NCBI RefSeq assembly: GCF_019925205.1
Contig: NW_026869896.1
Span: 2,728,001 to 2,792,000, forward strand
DNA length: 64,000 nt
Origin: Metopolophium dirhodum
Taxonomy: Eukaryota; Arthropoda; Insecta; Hemiptera; Aphididae
Reading direction: 5' to 3'
The position numbers were made by a program, and so were the translations under genes. Position 1 is the stretch's first letter; each line of letters begins with the position of its first letter. The notes below the pieces were generated by a model. The model ran no database searches, was not told the DNA's origin, and saw only the letters and a program-made list of their open reading frames with translations. Of the stretch, positions 26,301 to 38,399 are shown piece after piece.

Positions 26301-26745
26301 CTAATCTATCCATAGGTGACTAATGTATTTGAGATTGTCTGAAGTCTTATTCGTCAACAAATTATGTTTTTTTTTAATTTGAAATGATGTAACCCAAGAC
26401 TAAAAAATGTTCATATAAGCGTTAATATTGAGTTCTAAATTCTAGTTTTCTGATCATGTAGTTTATGTATAGTGGATAAATTTATTTTCAATTGTCTGAA
26501 GTCTTATTTAACAACAACTTATGTGTTTTTTTTATTTGAAATGATTTACCCCATCAATGAAAAATGTTAATACTAACGTAATAATTGAGTTCTAAATTCT
26601 AGTTTTCTGAATATCTAGTTAATTTATGGTTGATAAATGTATTTTCAATTGTCTGAAGTCTTATTTAACAACAACTTATGTTTTTTTTTAATTTGAAATG
26701 ATGTAACGCAAGACTAAAAAATGTTCATATAAGCGTTAATATTGA
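23376..26745 (+). repeat. Domain 2 HOR, 4467-bp copy 3 (incomplete)
   Basis: This copy follows the HOR to the truncated monomer at 26746. There the expected TTCTAGTTTTCTG head is replaced by TTCTTGTTTTCTG, and new variants appear (CTTATCTTTCTATATG, CGTCAAAAAATTAGG, GAGTTCTTAATTC), marking the change of domain. From about 23571 the copy is also the start of the 6289-bp duplication, so its sequence is seen again from 29860. Confidence 0.85.
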
Positions 26746-29700
26746 GTTCTAAATTCTTGTTTTCTGATCATCTAGTTGATGTATAGTGGATAAATGTATT
26801 TGCAATTATAATTCTAGTTTTGGGTTTCAACTTATCTTTCTATATGTGACCAATGTATTTGCGATTGTCTGAAGTCTTATTCGTCAAAAAATTAGGTTTT
26901 TTATAAATTTGAAATGATGTAACCCAAGACTAAAAAATGTTCATATAAGCGTTAATATTGAGTTCTTAATTCTAGTTTTCTAATCATGTAGTTTATGTAT
27001 AGTGGATAAATGTGTTTGCTATTGTCTGAAGTCTTATTCATCAACATATTATGTTTTTTTTTATTTTGAAATAATGTACACCAACAATGGAAATGTTATT
27101 ATCAAAGTATTTATTGAGTTCTAAATTCTAGTTTATCTGATCATCTAGTTAATGTATAGTGGATAAATGTGTTTGCAATTATCTGATGTTTTTTTTTAAT
27201 TTGAAATGATGAACACCAAAAATGGAAATGTTAATATCAAAGTATTTATTGACTTCTAAATTTTAGTTTTGCGTACAACTAATCTATCTATAGTTGACTA
27301 ATGTATTTGCAATTGACTAAAGTCTCATTCATCAACTTATTATGTTTTTTATAAATTTAAAATTATGTAACCCAAGACTAAAAAATGTTCATGTATGCGT
27401 TAATATTGAGTTCTAAATTCTAGTTTTCTGAACATCTAGTTAACTTATAGTGGATAAATGTATTTGCAATTGTCTGAAGTCTTATTCATCAACATATTAT
27501 GCTTTTTTTAATTTGAAATGATGTACCCCAACATTGAATAATGTTAATATTAACGTAATTATTGATTTTTAAATTCTAGTTTTGGGTTCAACTAATCTAT
27601 CTATAGGTGACTAATGTATCTACAATTGTCTGAAGTCTTATTCGTCAACATATTATGTTTTTTTTTAATTTGAAATGATGTACCGCAACAATGAAAAATA
27701 TTAATATAAGCGTAATTATCGAGTTTTAAATTCTAGTTCAAACATCATCTCGTTAATGTATAGTGGATAAATTTATTTGCAATTGTCTGAAGTCTTATTC
27801 GTCAACATATTATGTTTTTTTTTAATTTGAAATGATGTACACCAACAATGGAAATGTTAATATCAAAGTATTCATTGACTTCTAAATTCTATTTTTCTGA
27901 TCATCTAGTTAATGTATAGTGGATAAATGTATTTTCAATCCTCTGAAGTCTTATTCATCAACATATTATGCTTTTTTTTAATTTGAAATGATGTACCCCA
28001 ACAATGAATAACGTTAATATTAACGTAATTATTGATTTTTAAATTCTAGTTTTGGGTTCAAATAATCTATCTATAGGTGACTAATGTATCTACAATTGTC
28101 TGAAGTCTTATTCGTCAACAAATCATGTTTTTTTTTAATTTGAAATGATGTACCCCAACAATGAAAAATATTAATATAAGCGTTATTATTGAGTTTTAAA
28201 TTCTAGTTCGCACATCATCTAGTTAATGTATAGTGGATAAATTTATTTGCAATTGTCTGAAGTCTTATTCGTCAACATATTATGTTTTTTTTTAATTTGA
28301 AATGATGTACACCAACAAAGGAAATGTTAATATCAAAGTAGTTATTGAGTTCTAAATTCTAGTTTATCTGATCATCTAGTTAATGTATAGTGGATAAATG
28401 TGTTTGCAATTGTCTGATGTTTTTTTTTAATTTGAAATGATGTACACCAAAAATGGAAATGTTAATATCAAAGTATTTATTGACTTCTAAATTCTAGTTT
28501 TGCGTACAACTAATCTATCTATAGTTGACTAATGTATTTGCAATTGTCTGAAGTCTTATTCAACACAATTTAAGGTTTTTTTAATTTGAAATGATTTTCC
28601 CTAATTATGAAAAATTTTAATATAAGCGTAATTATTGAGTTTTAAATTCTAGTTTTTCTGATCATCTAGATAATGTATAGTGGATAAATGTATTTGCAAT
28701 TTTCTGAAGTCTTAATCGTCAAAAAATTATATTAATTTTTAATTTGAAATGATTTACCCAAATAATGAAAAATATTAATATAAGCGTAATTATTGAGTTT
28801 TAAATTCAAGTTCGCAGATCATGTAGTTAATGTATAGTGGATAAATGTATTTGCAATTGACTAAAGTCTTAATCGTCAAAAAATTTTATTTTTTTAATTT
28901 GAAATGATGTACCCCAACAATGAATAACGTTAATTTTACGTAATTATTGATTTCTTAATTCTAGTTTTGGGTTCAACTAAACTGTCTATAGGTGACTAAT
29001 GTATTTGCAGTTGAAAAAAGTCTTATCCAACAACAATTTATGTATTATTATTATTTATTTATATATTAATTATTGATTTTTAAATTCTAATTTTGGGTTT
29101 CAACTAATCTATCTATAGGTGACTAATGTATTTGAGATTGTCTGAATCTTATTCGTCAACAAATTATGTTTTTTTTTAATTTAAAATGATGTACACCAAC
29201 AATGGAAATGTTAATATCAAAGTATTTATTGAGTTCTAAACTCTAGTTTTGCGTATAACTTATCTATCTATAGGTGACTAATGTATTTACAATTGACTAA
29301 AGTCTTATTCATCAACTTATTATGTTTTTTATAAATTTGAAATGATGTAACCCAAGACTAAAAAATTTTCATATAAGCGTTAATATTGAGTTCTAAATTC
29401 TAGTTTTCTGAACATCTAGTTAATTTATAGTTGATAAATGTATTTGCAATTGTCTGAAGTCTTATTCATCAACATATTATGTTTTTTTATAAATTTGAAA
29501 TGATGTAACCCAAGACTAAAAAATGTTCATATAAGCCTTAATATTGAGTTCTAAATTCTATTTTTCTGATCATCTAGTTAATGTATAGTGGATAAATGTA
29601 TTTTCAATCGTCTGAAGTCTTATTCGTCAACAAATTAGGTTTTTTATAAATTTGAAATGATGTATCCCAACAATGAATAACGTTAATATTAACGTAATTA

Positions 29701-29859
29701 TTGATTTTTAAATTCTAGTTTTGGGTTCAACTAATCTATCTATAGGTGACTAATGTATCTACAATTGTCTGAAGTCTTATTCGTCAACAAATTATGTTTT
29801 TTTTTAATTTGAAATTATGTACCCCAACAATGAAAAATATTAATATAAGCGTAATTATT
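23571..29859 (+). repeat. 6289-bp segmental tandem duplication, copy 1
   Basis: Bases 23571 to 29859 recur at 29860 to 35700. The unit joins about 3.2 kb of domain 2 HOR to about 3.1 kb of more diverged monomers, so its ends are not the ends of either HOR. The truncated monomer at 26746, with its CTTATCTTTC and GTCAAAAAATT variants, reappears at 33035, 6289 bp later. The downstream part carries unusual forms found again only in copy 2 and near 41 kb: CAACACAATTTAAGG (28561), GATTTTCCCTAATTATG and TTATATTAATTTTTAATTTG. Confidence 0.87.
28480..29859 (+). repeat. Diverged 'domain 3' monomers, first appearance
   Basis: These monomers are still the same family but carry many changes not seen in domains 1 and 2: CAACACAATTTAAGG and a short T-tract in place of CATCAACATATTATG, TTTACCCAAATAATG, AAGTTCGCAGATCATGTAG, TAACGTTAATTTTACG, and an ATT-rich short unit near 29040. 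The variety from monomer to monomer is higher here than in domains 1 and 2. That fits an older, less homogenised segment (inference). Confidence 0.75.
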
Positions 29860-32800
29860 AAGTTTTAAATTCTAGTTCAAACATTATCTAGTTAATTTAT
29901 AGTGGATAAATATATTTGCAATTGTCTGAAGTCTTATTCGTCAACATATTATGTTTTTTTTTAATTTGAAATGATGTACACCAACAATGGAAATGTTAAT
30001 ATCAAAGTATTTATTGACTTCTAAATACTAGTTTTGCGTACAACTAATCTATCTATAGTTGACTAATGTATTTGCAATTGACTAAAGTCTCATTCATCAA
30101 CTTATTATGTTTTTTATAAATTTAAAATTATGTAACCTAAGACTAAAAAATGTTCATATAAGCGTTAATATTGAGTTCTAGATTCTAGTTTTCTGAACAT
30201 CTAGTTAATTTATAGTGGATAAATGTATTTGCAATTGTCTGAAGTCTTATTCATCAACATATTATGCTTTTTTTAATTTGAAATGATGTACCCTAACAAT
30301 GAATAACGTTAATATTAACGTAATTATTGATTTTTAAATTCTAGTTTTGGGTTTCAACTAATCTATCCATAGGTGACTAATGTATTTGAGATTGTCTGAA
30401 GTCTTATTCGTCAACAAATTATGTTTTTTTTTAATTTGAAATGATGTAACCCAAGACTAAAAAATGTTCATATAAGCGTTAATATTGAGTTCTAAATTCT
30501 AGTTTTCTGATCATGTAGTTTATGTATAGTGGATAAATGTATTTTCAATTGTCTGAAGTCTTATTTAACAACAACTTATGTGTTTTTTTTATTTGAAATG
30601 ATTTACCCCATCAATGAAAAATGTTAATACTAACGTAATAATTGAGTTCTAAATTCTAGTTTTCTGAATATCTAGTTAATTTATGGTTGATAAATGTATT
30701 TTCAATTGTCTAAAGTCTTATTTAACAACAACTTATATTTTTTTTAATTTGAAATGATGTAACGCAAGACTAAAAAATGTTCATATAAGCGTTAATATTG
30801 AGTTCTAAATTCTTGTTTTCTGATCATCTAGTTGATGTATAGTGGATAAATGTATTTGCAATTATAATTCTAGTTTTGGGTTTCAACTTATCTATCTATA
30901 TGTGACCAATGTATTTGCGATTGTCTGAAGTCTTATTCGTCAACAAATTAGGTTTTTTATAAATTTGAAATGATGTAACCCAAGACTAAAAAATGTTCAT
31001 ATAAGCGTTAATATTGAGTTCTAAATTCTAGTTTTCTAATCATGTAGTTTATGTATAGTGGATAAATGTGTTTGCTATTGTCTGAAGTCTTATTCATCAA
31101 CATATTATGTTTTTTTTTATTTTGAAATAATGTACACCAACAATGGAAATGTTAATATCAAAGTATTTATTGAGTTCTAAATTCTAGTTTATCTGATCAT
31201 CTAGTTAATGTATAGTGGATAAATGTGTTTGCAATTGTCTGATGTTTTTTTTTAATTTGAAATGATGAACACCAAAAATGGAAATGTTAATATCAAAGTA
31301 TTTATTGACTTCTAAATTTTAGTTTTGCGTACAACTAATCTATCTATAGTTGACTAATGTATTTGCAATTGACTAAAGTCTCATTCATCAACTTATTATG
31401 TTTTTTATAAATTTAAAATTATGTAACCCAAGACTAAAAAATGTTCATGTAAGCGTTAATATTGAGTTCTAAATTCTAGTTTTCTGAACATCTAGTTAAT
31501 TTATAGTGGATAAATGTATATGCAATTGTCTGAAGTCTTATTCATCAACATATTATGCTTTTTTTAATTTGAAATGATGTACCCCAACATTGAATAATGT
31601 TAATATTAACGTAATTATTGATTTTTAAATTCTAGTTTTGGGTTCAACTAATCTATCTATAGGTGACTAATGTATCTACAATTGTCTGAAGTCTTATTCG
31701 TCAACATATTATGTTTTTTTTTAATTTGAAATGATGTACCGCAACAATGAAAAATATTAATATAAGCGTAATTATTGAGTTTTAAATTCTAGTTCAAACA
31801 TCATCTAGTTAATTTATAGTGGATAAATTTATTTGCAATTGTCTGAAGTCTTATTCGTCAACATATTATGTTTTTTTTTAATTTGAAATGATGTACACCA
31901 ACAATGGAAATGTTAATATCAAAGTATTCATTGACTTCTAAATTCTATTTTTCTGATCATCTAGTTAATGTATAGTGGATAAATGTATTTTCAATCGTCT
32001 GAAGTCTTGTTCATCAACATATTATGTTTTTTTTTTAATTTGAAATGATGTACCCCAACATTGAATAATGTTAATATTAACGTAATTATTGATTTTTAAA
32101 TTCTAGTTTTGGGTTCAACTAATCTATCTATAGGTGACTAATGTATCTACAATTGTCTGAAGTCTTATTCATCAACAAATTACATTTTTTTTTAATTTGA
32201 AATGATGTACCGCAACAATGAAAAATATTAATATAAGCGTAATTATTGAGTTTTAAATTCTAGTTCAAACATTATCTAGTTAATGTATAGTGGATAAATT
32301 TATTTGCAATTGTCTGAAGTCTTATTCGTCAACATATTATGTTTTTTTTTAATTTGAAATGATGTACACCAACAATGGAAATGTTAATATCAAAGTATTC
32401 ATTGACTTCAAAATTCTATTTTTCTGATCATCTAGTTAATGTATAGTGGATAAATGTATTTTCAATCGTCTGAAGTCTTATTCATCAACATATTATGCTT
32501 TTTTTTAATTTGAAATGATGTACCCCAACAATGAATAACGTTAATATTAACGTAATTATTGATTTTTAAATTCTAGTTTTGGGTTTCAACTAATCTATCC
32601 ATAGGTGACTAATGTATTTGAGATTGTCTGAAGTCTTATTCGTCAACAAATTATGTTTTTTTTTAATTTGAAATGATGTAACCCAAGACTAAAAAATGTT
32701 CATATAAGCGTTAATATTGAGTTCTAAATTCTAGTTTTCTGATCATGTAGTTTATGTATAGTGGATAAATTTATTTTCAATTGTCTGAAGTCTTATTTAA

Positions 32801-35700
32801 CAACAACTTATGTGTTTTTTTTATTTGAAATGATTTACCCCATCAATGAAAAATGTTAATACTAACGTAATAATTGAGTTCTAAATTCTAGTTTTCTGAA
32901 TATCTAGTTAATTTATGGTTGATAAATGTATTTTCAATTGTCTGAAGTCTTATTTAACAACAACTTATGTTTTTTTTTAATTTGAAATGATGTAACGCAA
33001 GACTAAAAAATGTTCATATAAGCGTTAATATTGAGTTCTAAATTCTTGTTTTCTGATCATCTAGTTGATGTATAGTGGATAAATGTATTTGCAATTATAA
33101 TTCTAGTTTTGGGTTTCAACTTATCTTTCTATATGTGACCAATGTATTTGCGATTGTCTGAAGTCTTATTCGTCAAAAAATTAGGTTTTTTATAAATTTG
33201 AAATGATGTAACCCAAGACTAAAAAATGTTCATATAAGCGTTAATATTGAGTTCTTAATTCTAGTTTTCTAATCATGTAGTTTATGTATAGTGGATAAAT
33301 GTGTTTGCTATTGTCTGAAGTCTTATTCATCAACATATTATGCTTTTTTTAATTTGAAATGATGTACCCCAACATTGAATAATGTTAATATTAACGTAAT
33401 TATTGATTTTTAAATTCTAGTTTTGGGTTCAACTAATCTATCTATAGGTGACTAATGTATCTACAATTGTCTGAAGTCTTATTCGTCAACATATTATGTT
33501 TTTTTTTAATTTGAAATGATGTACCGCAACAATGAAAAATATTAATATAAGCGTAATTATCGAGTTTTAAATTCTAGTTCAAACATCATCTCGTTAATGT
33601 ATAGTGGATAAATTTATTTGCAATTGTCTGAAGTCTTATTCGTCAACATATTATGTTTTTTTTTAATTTGAAATGATGTACACCAACAATGGAAATGTTA
33701 ATATCAAAGTATTCATTGACTTCTAAATTCTATTTTTCTGATCATCTAGTTAATGTATAGTGGATAAATGTATTTTCAATCCTCTGAAGTCTTATTCATC
33801 AACATATTATGCTTTTTTTTAATTTGAAATGATGTACCCCAACAATGAATAACGTTAATATTAACGTAATTATTGATTTTTAAATTCTAGTTTTGGGTTC
33901 AAATAATCTATCTATAGGTGACTAATGTATCTACAATTGTCTGAAGTCTTATTCGTCAACAAATCATGTTTTTTTTTAATTTGAAATGATGTACCCCAAC
34001 AATGAAAAATATTAATATAAGCGTTATTATTGAGTTTTAAATTCTAGTTCGCACATCATCTAGTTAATGTATAGTGGATAAATTTATTTGCAATTGTCTG
34101 AAGTCTTATTCGTCAACATATTATGTTTTTTTTTAATTTGAAATGATGTACACCAACAAAGGAAATGTTAATATCAAAGTAGTTATTGAGTTCTAAATTC
34201 TAGTTTATCTGATCATCTAGTTAATGTATAGTGGATAAATGTGTTTGCAATTGTCTGATGTTTTTTTTTAATTTGAAATGATGTACACCAAAAATGGAAA
34301 TGTTAATATCAAAGTATTTATTGACTTCTAAATTCTAGTTTTGCGTACAACTAATCTATCTATAGTTGACTAATGTATTTGCAATTGTCTGAAGTCTTAT
34401 TCAACACAATTTAAGGTTTTTTTAATTTGAAATGATTTTCCCTAATTATGAAAAATTTTAATATAAGCGTAATTATTGAGTTTTAAATTCTAGTTTTTCT
34501 GATCATCTAGATAATGTATAGTGGATAAATGTATTTGCAATTTTCTGAAGTCTTAATCGTCAAAAAATTATATTAATTTTTAATTTGAAATGATTTACCC
34601 AAATAATGAAAAATATTAATATAAGCGTAATTATTGAGTTTTAAATTCAAGTTCGCAGATCATGTAGTTAATGTATAGTGGATAAATGTATTTGCAATTG
34701 ACTAAAGTCTTAATCGTCAAAAAATTTTATTTTTTTAATTTGAAATGATGTACCCCAACAATGAATAACGTTAATTTTACGTAATTATTGATTTCTTAAT
34801 TCTAGTTTTGGGTTCAACTAAACTGTCTATAGGTGACTAATGTATTTGCAGTTGAAAAAAGTCTTATCCAACAACAATTTATGTATTATTATTATTTATT
34901 TATATATTAATTATTGATTTTTAAATTCTAATTTTGGGTTTCAACTAATCTATCTATAGGTGACTAATGTATTTGAGATTGTCTGAATCTTATTCGTCAA
35001 CAAATTATGTTTTTTTTTAATTTAAAATGATGTACACCAACAATGGAAATGTTAATATCAAAGTATTTATTGAGTTCTAAACTCTAGTTTTGCGTATAAC
35101 TTATCTATCTATAGGTGACTAATGTATTTACAATTGACTAAAGTCTTATTCATCAACTTATTATGTTTTTTATAAATTTGAAATGATGTAACCCAAGACT
35201 AAAAAATTTTCATATAAGCGTTAATATTGAGTTCTAAATTCTAGTTTTCTGAACATCTAGTTAATTTATAGTTGATAAATGTATTTGCAATTGTCTGAAG
35301 TCTTATTCATCAACATATTATGTTTTTTTATAAATTTGAAATGATGTAACCCAAGACTAAAAAATGTTCATATAAGCCTTAATATTGAGTTCTAAATTCT
35401 ATTTTTCTGATCATCTAGTTAATGTATAGTGGATAAATGTATTTTCAATCGTCTGAAGTCTTATTCGTCAACAAATTAGGTTTTTTATAAATTTGAAATG
35501 ATGTATCCCAACAATGAATAACGTTAATATTAACGTAATTATTGATTTTTAAATTCTAGTTTTGGGTTCAACTAATCTATCTATAGGTGACTAATGTATC
35601 TACAATTGTCTGAAGTCTTATTCGTCAACAAATTATGTTTTTTTTTAATTTGAAATTATGTACCCCAACAATGAAAAATATTAATATAAGCGTAATTATT
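29860..35700 (+). repeat. 6289-bp segmental duplication, copy 2, with 448-bp deletion
   Basis: The second copy begins inside a D monomer at GTAATTATTAAG (copy 1's neighbour at the other end reads GTAATTATTGAG), which places the junction within a few bases of 29860. It tracks copy 1 until about 33340. There CATCAACATATTATG continues as GCTTTTTTTAATTTG instead of the longer T-tract and ATTTTGAAATAATG. The offset falls from 6289 to 5841 bp, so 448 bp are missing (about 27040 to 27488 of copy 1), close to three monomers including the 135-bp unit. The deletion lies within a stretch shared by both break points, as expected for recombination between monomers. Confidence 0.85.
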
Positions 35701-37540
35701 GAGTTTTAAATTCTAGTTCACACATCATCTAGTTAATGTATAGTGGATAAATTTATTTGCAATTGTCTGAAGTCTTATTCGTCAACATATTATGTTTTTT
35801 TTTAATTTGAAATGATGTACACCAACAATGGAAATGTTAATATCAAAGTATTCATTGACTTCTAAATTCTATTTTTCTGATCATCTAGTTAATGTATAGT
35901 GGATAAATGTTTTTTCAATTGTCTGAAGTCTTATTCATCAACATATTATGCTTTTTTTTAATTTGAAATGATGTATCCCAACAATGAATAACGTTAATAT
36001 TAACGTAATTATTGATTTTTAAATTCTAGTTTTGGGTTCAACTAATCTATCTATAGGTGACTAATGTATCTACAATTGTCTGAAGTCTTATTCGTCAACA
36101 AATTATGTTTTTTTTTAATTTGAAATGATGTACCCCAACAATGAAAAATATTATATAAGCGTAATTATTGAGTTTTAAATTCTAGTTCGCACATCATCTA
36201 GTTAATGTATAGTGGATAAATTTATTTGCAATTGTCTGAAGTCTTATTCGTCAACATATTATGTTTTTTTTTAATTTGAAATGATGTACACCAACAATGG
36301 AAATGTTAATATCAAAGTATTCATTGACTTCTAAATTCTATTTTTCTGATCATCTAGTTAATGTATAGTGGATAAATTTATTTGCAATTGTCTGAAGTCT
36401 TATTCGTCAACATATTATGTTTTTTTTTAATTTGAAATGATGTACACCAACAATGGAAATGTTAATATCAAAGTATTCATTGACTTCTAAATTCTATTTT
36501 TCTGATCATCTAGTTAATGGATAATGGATAAATGTATTTGCAATTGTCTGAAGTCTTATTCAACAACATTTTAAGGTTTTTTTAATTTGAAATGATTTAC
36601 CCTAATAATGAAAAATGTTAATATTAACATAATAATTGAGTTCTAAATTCTAGTTTTCTGAGCATCTAGTTAATTTATAGTGGATAAATGTATTTGCAGT
36701 TGTCTGAAGTCTTATTCAACAACAATATAAGGTTTTTTTAATTTGAAATGATGTACCCCAACAATGAATAACGTAATTTTACGTAATTATTGATTTCTTA
36801 ATTCTAGTTTTGGGTTCAACTTATCTATCTATAGGTGACTAATGTATTTGCAGTTGACTAAAGTCTTATTCAACAACAATTTAAGGTTTTTTTAATTTGA
36901 AATGATGTACCCCAACAATGAATAACGTAATTTTACGTAATTATTGATTTCTTAATTCTAGTTTTGGGTTCAACTTATCTATCTATAGGTGACTAATGTA
37001 TTTTCAGTTGACTAAAGTCTTATTCTACGACAATTTAAGGTTTTTTTAATTTGAAATGATGTACACCAACAATGGAAATGTTAATATCAAAGTATTTATT
37101 GAGTTCTAAATTATAGTTTATCTGATCATCTAGTTAATGTATAGTGGATAAATGTATTTGCAATTTATCTGAAGTCTTAATCGTCGAAAAATTATATTTT
37201 TTTTTAATTTGAAATGATGTACCCCAACAATGAATAACGTTAATTTTACGTAATTATTGATTTCTTAATTCTAGTTTTGTGTTCAACTTATCTATATATA
37301 GGTGACTAATGTATTTGCAGTTGACTAAAGTCTTATTCAACAACAATTTATGTATTATTATTATTTATTTATATATTAATAATTGATTTTTAAATTCTAG
37401 TTTTGACTTCAACTAATCTATCTATAGGTGACCAATGTATTTTCGATTGTCTGAAGTCTTATTCGTCAACAAATTATGTTTTTTATAAATTTGGAATGAT
37501 GTAACCCAAGACTAAAAAATGTTCATATAAGCGTTAATAT
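34322..37540 (+). repeat. Domain 3 monomers, second appearance, with local tandem copies
   Basis: The first part is copy 2 of the 6289-bp duplication. From 35701 it continues with further diverged monomers. It includes simple monomer-scale duplications: two successive units each carrying ATTCATTGACTTCTAAATTC with GATAAATTTATTTG around 36328 to 36560, and two successive units with AATAACGTAATTTTACG followed by GATTTCTTAATTC around 36760 to 37030. New forms are CTGAGCATCTAG (36660), ATGGATAATGGATAAATG (36518) and ATAAATTTGGAATGATG (37485). Much of it corresponds to 42.4 to 43.9 kb. Confidence 0.75.
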
Positions 37541-38399
37541 TGAGTTCTAAATTCTAGTTTTCTGAACATCTAGTTAATTTATAGTGGATAAATGTATTTG
37601 CAATTGTCTGAAGTCTTATTCATCAACATATTATGCTTTTTTTAATTTGAAATGATGTACCCTAACATTGAATAATGTTAATATTAACGTAATTATTGAT
37701 TTTTAAATTCTAGTTTTGGGTTTCAACTAATCTATCCATAGGTGACTAATGTATTTGAGATTGTCTGAAGTCTTATTTAACAACAACTTATGTGTTTTTT
37801 TTATTTGAAATGATTTACCCCATCAATGAAAAATGTTAATACTAACGTAATAATTGAGTTCTAAATTCTAGTTTTCTGAATATCTAGTTAATTTATGGTT
37901 GATAAATGTATTTTCAATTGTCTGAAGTCTTATTTAACAACAACTTATGTTTTTTATAAATTTGAAATGATGTAACCCAAGACTAAAAAATGTTCATATA
38001 AGCGTTAATATTGAGTTCTAAATTCTAGTTTTCTAATCATGTAGTTTATGTATAGTGGATAAATGTGTTTGCTATTGTCTGAAGTCTTATTCATCAACAT
38101 ATTATGTTTTTTTTTATTTTGAAATAATGTACACCAACAATGGAAATGTTAATATCAAAGTATTTATTGAGTTCTAAATTCTAGTTTATCTGATCATCTA
38201 GTTAATGTATAGTGGATAAATGTGTTTGCAATTGTCTGATGTTTTTTTTTAATTTGAAATGATGAACACCAAAAATGGAAATGTTAATATCAAAGTATTT
38301 ATTGACTTCTAAATTTTAGTTTTGCGTACAACTAATCTATCTATAGTTGACTAATGTATTTGCAATTGACTAAAGTCTCATTCATCAACTTATTATGTT
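37541..38399 (+). repeat. Junction segment made of domain 1 and domain 2 pieces
   Basis: Bases 37541 to about 37935 follow 5160 to 5560, including the rare ACCCTAACATTGAATAATG. At about 37945 CAACTTATG runs into TTTTTTATAAATTTGAAATG, skipping to monomers like 5790 onward. The 135-bp unit near 38230 has the unbroken T-tract typical of domain 2 and not the TTTATTTTT of domain 1. The segment is therefore a patchwork of at least three sources. Confidence 0.72.

Noticed and set aside
29040..29075. Independent ATT microsatellite
   Set aside because: The stretch is short, interrupted, at a fixed place in a short monomer, and amplified with it in each HOR, so it is a monomer variant.
33325..33360. 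A domain border at 33.3 kb
   Set aside because: The apparent change is explained by the 448-bp deletion in the second copy of the 6289-bp duplication; sequence continues in register on both sides.
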